Shown here piece by piece: positions 59,101 to 64,000 of a DNA stretch of 64,000 nt (position 1 is the first letter of the stretch; every line of letters begins with the position of its first letter). The notes under the pieces are model-generated. The model had not been told where the DNA came from. It ran no database searches and was given only the letters and a program-made list of their open reading frames with translations. The DNA is taken from contig CAJJDN010000133.1 of assembly GCA_905182985.1 (NCBI GenBank), forward strand, positions 125,731 through 189,730, written 5' to 3'. This stretch comes from Paramecium sonneborni. Lineage: Eukaryota > Ciliophora > Oligohymenophorea > Peniculida > Parameciidae. The position numbers were made by a program, and so were the translations under genes.

Positions 59101-61552
59101 TTTATTCATCTTCAGTTTAATTTAATATTATTCTTTTAACTTTACGAACAGGAAATGGATTCAGTTTTTTATGATCATGAACAATTTATTAAATTTTTTT
59201 TTGTTTTATATCTGGATAGACAACAGGTATTTTAATATTTCTCATATTAATAATTTCTTTTTCTAATTCTTTTTTCTCACAATCAGGAAAACTATTTAAT
59301 TTATAAAAATAAAAATTACTTTAAAATTGGTAATACATCTCCTTCACTTTCAAAATTTTATTAAATTTATTAATTAACACAAGATTATAATTATGAAAAT
59401 TAAAAAGATTTTAATCTTTCCAAAATTTATATTTCAATCTCATCCTCTGTATATCTTTTAATATGAACATTTTTTTATTTTTCACTTAATAATAAAAATT
59501 TAGGTAATAGAATATTTTTTACAGTAAAATTTTAAATTTTGTAAATGATTCTTTTGAGCAAGCTTCCCTAAAAATAAAATATATTATTATTTAATTACTT
59601 ATGGATTATGATCATCATTTTTTTTTTATTTTGCTGATAATATTCTAGTTTTATTTGGATTACCTTTTTCATTTATATTATCTTCTAATTTAATAGATCT
59701 ATAAGAAGATCTTAATGCTAATCTATATCTTTAAATAACAGAAAAAAAGTCAATATATCTTAAGAAAGCAACATCAAAAACATTAATAATATCTCTATCA
59801 GGCAATTCTTTATTTTCTTTAATTTTTAATTGAATTTATTTCATTTCTTCTTCTTTTGCATTTTCTTCTGTAGCTTCAGCATAATGTATTTTGATAACAG
59901 CAATAACTAAATTAAATCCAAAAAAGCCACAAACAAAAATAATTAATAAATAATAGAACCAAGTCCATGGATGATATATTCTCATCGTAAAAAACATTAC
60001 CCAACTCCAATCATCCATAGTTATAGTTCTTAATACTTAACCATAAGAATAAATTACATTATTAAATGAAGTTGGAAGTTTAGGAGTAAAAGATGAATAC
60101 TAACAAGACATTCCTTCTTCAAAACATTAATTTTAATTACATTATATCCAACCATCTGTTTCATCTCCATTATCATATTAACATCTGTAATTAAATAAAC
60201 CTTAAAACATAAATACTCCAGTAATTGCAAAAAATACTGAAAATAATCCAACTATCATTAATGCTTCCAATAAAAATCTAAATGATTATTTCAAAGCTTT
60301 TAACATTACTCCTAAACCTGAAAATATATCTCCTAAATAAAGTAATAATGTTATAACTCTTAAAGGAGATATATCTACTATAAATATATCAGGATAATTT
60401 ATGTTTAATACATATACCACAACCAAAATACAATCAAAAATATCTTAAAAATTCTTAAAAAATGCTCCTTTTGGAATTATTACTCCAGATGCTATTATTC
60501 TTATTCCTAATTCAATCAAAAAACAAATCATAATACTTCTCTCCATATTCTTTGTTTAAAGAGGATCTTATAAAGTTTGTGAATATATATATAATGTTAC
60601 ATTAAAAATAATAAGGAATGACATAATTATTTTAAATAACACACTCTTAATTATTCTTTTACATAAGATTGGAATAAACAAAGAATAATAAACTATTTAT
60701 TTTCTTAATTTTAGAAATTGTTTATCATCATTATAAGCCTATTATTATAATGTTAATATTTACATTAATTTCATACTGTAATCTTTCAAAACCATGAAGA
60801 TCCTTCAATTTTACATAATAAGGATCTTCAAATGGATTTCTTTCATATAATTTTTCATATTTTTTTTTAATTTTATCAACATCTTATTAATTATCAGTAT
60901 AATCATCATCATCACTATCACTTAACTATTACTTTCCTTTAGTATGATTTGATTATAATTTTGATTAAAATGCTCCTTTTTTACTTCTATGAGACATTTT
61001 TAATGATCTATGCGAAGACATTCCTTCACTTGCTTAAGAAAGAAGCATTTAATCTCCTCCACATTATTTCTATATATTTATATCTTATTTCATTCCCCAT
61101 CTATGTTCAAAATCAATAAATTGAATTTTTAATATCGACTTTTCAATTCCATCAGATATATCTAATGGATTTAGAAAATCTTATTCAAATGACATGTTTG
61201 GTAAAATTAGCTTATCCTAAACTTAATAAAAGGATGATTATGCTTATTATATTATTCCAATATTATCTTTTAAAATTATTGATTAGTCTATTGATTCTTT
61301 ATTTGATTCTGAATCACTTGAGAATGATGATGATCCTGGAGATATATCTTTATTCATTGAAATGTTAACTTTTTTTTTACTTTTAATAGATGAAACTGAA
61401 TGTTTGCTTCCTATCATTCTAATTTTACTCTCTTCTGAAGAGAATAAATTAGAGTTGCTCATTCTTCTATTTGCTATTTCTCTTGAAATTGAAAAACGTT
61501 TCTTAGAACTTCTAGCTATTTCAGGTTGCTTTCTATCATTTATTTTATGCAT
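55040..61552 (-). CDS. four-domain voltage-gated cation channel with all-aspartate pore, channel 2
   Basis: Start MHKINDRKQPEIARSSKKR, stop TGA 55040-55042. Roughly 2,000 residues with a 300-residue basic then acidic cytoplasmic head. Four S1-S6 repeats follow. S4 segments are short on charge: DISPLRVITLLLYLGDIF (I), LRGTKCLLFYRVLKYNK (II), YLRVMKLMYRI (III), FLRLFFALRCLRIILIF (IV). Pore loops by T-x-[DE]-x-W alignment: I TITMDDWSWVM (D at 60013-60015), II ILTNDDWYGVY (D at 58115-58117), III STFDGWGEIM (D at 56998-57000), IV ASGDDWRTIM (D at 56098-56100). S6 of repeat II ends in an acidic coil (EEEKEQEEE). The C-terminus is Q/E-rich. One intron is clear at 60753-60777 (approximate); others were not all mapped. 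Canonical CaV has EEEE; four aspartates recall CatSper, where each subunit is separate. Confidence 0.85.
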
Positions 61553-61738
61553 TTCCTATAAATAATATATTAATCATATTTAAAGGTAAGTTTTTTATAA
61601 AATAAATTCAAGTTTACAATTTCAAATCTATATTCTAAACAACAATATATATGATCGCTATCTAAATTATTATTAGTTATTATAACATTCTGAAATTTAT
61701 GTTTATAAGTTAATTTTCAATTGAAATTATAATTTATA

Positions 61739-64000
61739 TCATTTCATTGCTGAACGATTACTTTTATGTATTGTTGTTCGACTCTCTCCTAATAATTCTG
61801 ATTCAGTTTCATATATGATATCAGTCCTATTCATATTTGTACTCTTTCTGCTTTAACTTACTCTTGAATCTCTGTTCAACTAAAACTTCTCTGATAATGA
61901 ATATAATCGATCAGCCAAAGATTATATATCACTTTTTAATTTATGTTATTCTGGCTACTAAGATTCTTATTATTAATGACTTTCATTAGATCTACTTCTA
62001 TGTTCATCTTATTATATTTTTTTTGGTTTTTAATCTATATTATTTTTTATAAATACTACTCTTATCATCTTAAATCTTTTTTACAAAGTTTTTTGCATCC
62101 CTTAAATTTGGTTTTTTAAGTAAAGGAGATTTATTTTCATTATTTGAAAGTGTAGATAAACGATTAGAAGTAGCCTTAAAATAACTTTATTATTATTTTT
62201 TTGGTTATATTTATTTTCCTTCCTTTTTTGGAGTTTTCTTATAACTTTTAGGTATAGAGTCTTCTCTATTTTTAGCATATTAATTACTCTTCAATTCTAC
62301 GAAAATCTTAGCTTGCACTACTCCTATCAGATCTTAATGTCTCTGTTGGTTATGTAAATAATGGCATTGCATCTATATTCAATTATTAAAATGAATTTCT
62401 TCTTTGTTTTTCTATCTAAATTTTTAATTTTAATATTACTTTAATATCTTATAAACATTATTATATTTAATGTTCTAAATTTTAAAGTTCTTCTAAACTA
62501 AATTTTTTAAAATTTGGTTGTCCTTCATAACAAGATAATCTATTAAGGGCATTTTATGATAATTTTTCATATTTTTCATTTTATACTTTTAATTCTTTTA
62601 TTTATTATTCCATTTCTTTATGAGAATTGAAATAAGTAAGTATTTGCTCATTAGATTTTTAAAGTCTTTTATGAAGTTCTGTACAATTTTTTTCTAAAAG
62701 AACATTCTTTTCTATTTCTTATTATAGTTAAGTATTTAATTCTTAAGTTTTTTCCAAAAGTGATACATCAGTTTCATTAAATTAACTAACTGATGGTTTA
62801 GAAACTAATTAAAGTTCTGTTTGTTTTATATTTGTTAATATTTCTGAACAATTCAATGATTATAATTGTTATTTTAAAGAATCAATAATTTTTTATTAAT
62901 CTGAAATAATCTTTTCATTTTATTTATTTTTTTAGATTAACTAGTTTAATTTTTATTGATTATTAGAATAGGAAGCATCAAAATTGACATTCTATTCAAC
63001 TTTTGATTCAACTAATTTTGCACTTAAACCAAATCTCAAAGTTGATTGAGTTTGATCATATTAACTCAATCCAGGATTAATACTCAATAAAATTAATGTT
63101 TTAAAATTTCCTATTAGAGAAGATCTAAATTAAATATATTTAATATACTTTAATAATTTAGTTAATGTAGAATTTCTATATGGAATATGTTAAGGAGGAA
63201 CTTTTTAAGTTTTTAAGGCAATAACTCTTGTTAAAAAGAATAAACTTTTATTAATAGCAGAACTTTCTTTATTTCTATCTTTTCTATTTGAATTTCTATT
63301 ATTATCATCAGAAATAGGACTTGATGATATTTTTTCACTTCCTGCCAAATCTATAAAATTAATGCAGGCTTCAGTAGAAAAAGTGAAGTTTTCTTCTTCT
63401 TCAGATTCATTAGAATAAGCACTAATAAGAACTTTGAAGATTGTATGACTTCTACTACTTTGATGATTCAATATAGTTTCAGCATAATGTCTATTTTTTT
63501 CTCCTTTTGAAATACAAGAGATTACATCTTCAATTGAAGTTACATTAAATTCTTTAATATTTTTGATAACAAATTCCTATAATAACAAATAATATATTTA
63601 CTTTACGATAATCAGTTCCAAAAATAAGTGGTTCAGATAATTCATTTTCTTCACGTAACAGATCATATATAAATTCATTATATATTTCATAATAACTACA
63701 TTTGATTTCAAATTGTCTCTTTTCGTCCTAGTTTTATAAAAGTAACTTATACAATATTAATTTATTTAAATAGCTCCATCATTGAATAAATAAGAATTCC
63801 AACATCGTTGTATTAATTATTAGCAAAACTATCTTTGATTAATTATTGAATGTTATTATTGTTGTTTTAATAAAGCATCTCCTAATTTCTCTTGCCTAAC
63901 ATTGTAAATGTTTTCCCTGACCCTGTTTATCCATACATAATCACAGTCCCATTAATACCATCTAAAGATTGCATTATTACTTGTTTAACAGATGTTGAAA
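61739..64000 (-). CDS. kinesin motor protein (N-terminus beyond window)
   Basis: Reads in from the right edge and ends at TGA 61739. The motor domain is clear: P-loop IMYGQTGSGKTFTMLG, switch I region NHQSSRSHTIFKVLI, switch II FIDLAGSEKISSS, helix 5 HIPYRNSTLTKLLK and the motor end INPGLSQYDQTQSTLRFG before the neck. A 24-nt intron at 63125-63148 splits LLK|SSLIGNFKTLILL. Inserts are present between switch I and switch II (acidic SNESEEEE) and after SEKI (SSPISDDNNRNSN). A coiled coil of about 250 residues follows and then a basic, disordered tail ending SRTTIHKSNRSAMK. N-terminal motor with coiled coil; subfamily uncertain, possibly kinesin-7-like. Confidence 0.9.

Noticed and set aside
1..64000. 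tRNA, rRNA, CRISPR arrays, bacterial operons, insertion sequences and telomeric repeats.
   Set aside because: I looked for cloverleaf-like T-loop and anticodon arms, regularly spaced repeats, transposase genes with inverted ends and telomere-like G/T-rich tandem repeats and saw none that I could support by eye.

Overview
The window reads as macronuclear DNA of a ciliate, most likely Paramecium. About three quarters is A+T. Long reading frames close only at TGA, and TAA and TAG fall inside conserved domains where glutamine fits. Genes lie a few tens of bases apart on both strands. They are cut by tiny GT...AG introns, mostly 19-31 nt and rarely up to 38-43 nt. All genes were rebuilt by hand with TGA as the only stop. 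For most of them the exon lengths left after intron removal sum to a whole number of codons, which is the main check on the models. The Paramecium assignment is an inference from code, intron size and gene density.

Layout. 1-16 kb: dense housekeeping genes. These are the tail of an unknown gene, a small hydrophilic protein, a TPR protein, a PX-domain protein, ribosomal proteins eL31 and eL42, an RBR ubiquitin ligase with C-terminal membrane segments, an NIF/SCP-type CTD phosphatase, a Q/P-rich coiled-coil protein, a pterin carbinolamine dehydratase, an ER thioredoxin-fold protein, VPS24/CHMP3 of ESCRT-III, and a 60-residue protein with an MGQCC acylation start. 16-33 kb: a coiled-coil protein, a tubulin-tyrosine-ligase-like enzyme, a 963-residue protein with a B-box-like zinc cluster, a cyclin, the PP1 regulator SDS22, several unknowns and a membrane-bound hybrid histidine kinase. 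33-36 kb: gene-poor, holding a decayed CENP-B-type HTH gene. 36-64 kb: every gene is on the minus strand. There are two tandem paralogous multi-pass membrane proteins with a PAS-like domain, two four-domain voltage-gated cation channels flanking a glutamine-amidotransferase-like gene and a small gene, and a kinesin that runs off the right edge.

Two joins in this sequence are probably assembly artefacts. A run of 704 Ns at 39769-40472 is flanked on both sides by the same 121 bases, and the minus-strand gene reads straight through once one copy is dropped. A 1,244-base block is repeated perfectly on the two sides of a single N at 54895, which duplicates the 3' end of the second channel.

Biologically, the most unusual content is the pair of channels. 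Aligning the four pore loops by their T-x-[DE]-x-W-like motif gives aspartate in all four repeats of the channel at 55-61.5 kb, and E/D/E/Q in the channel at 46-51 kb. Neither matches the EEEE ring of canonical CaV channels. With the PAS-like membrane proteins, TTLL enzyme, kinesin and histidine kinase, the window is rich in genes that could serve ciliary excitability and sensing; that link is inference.
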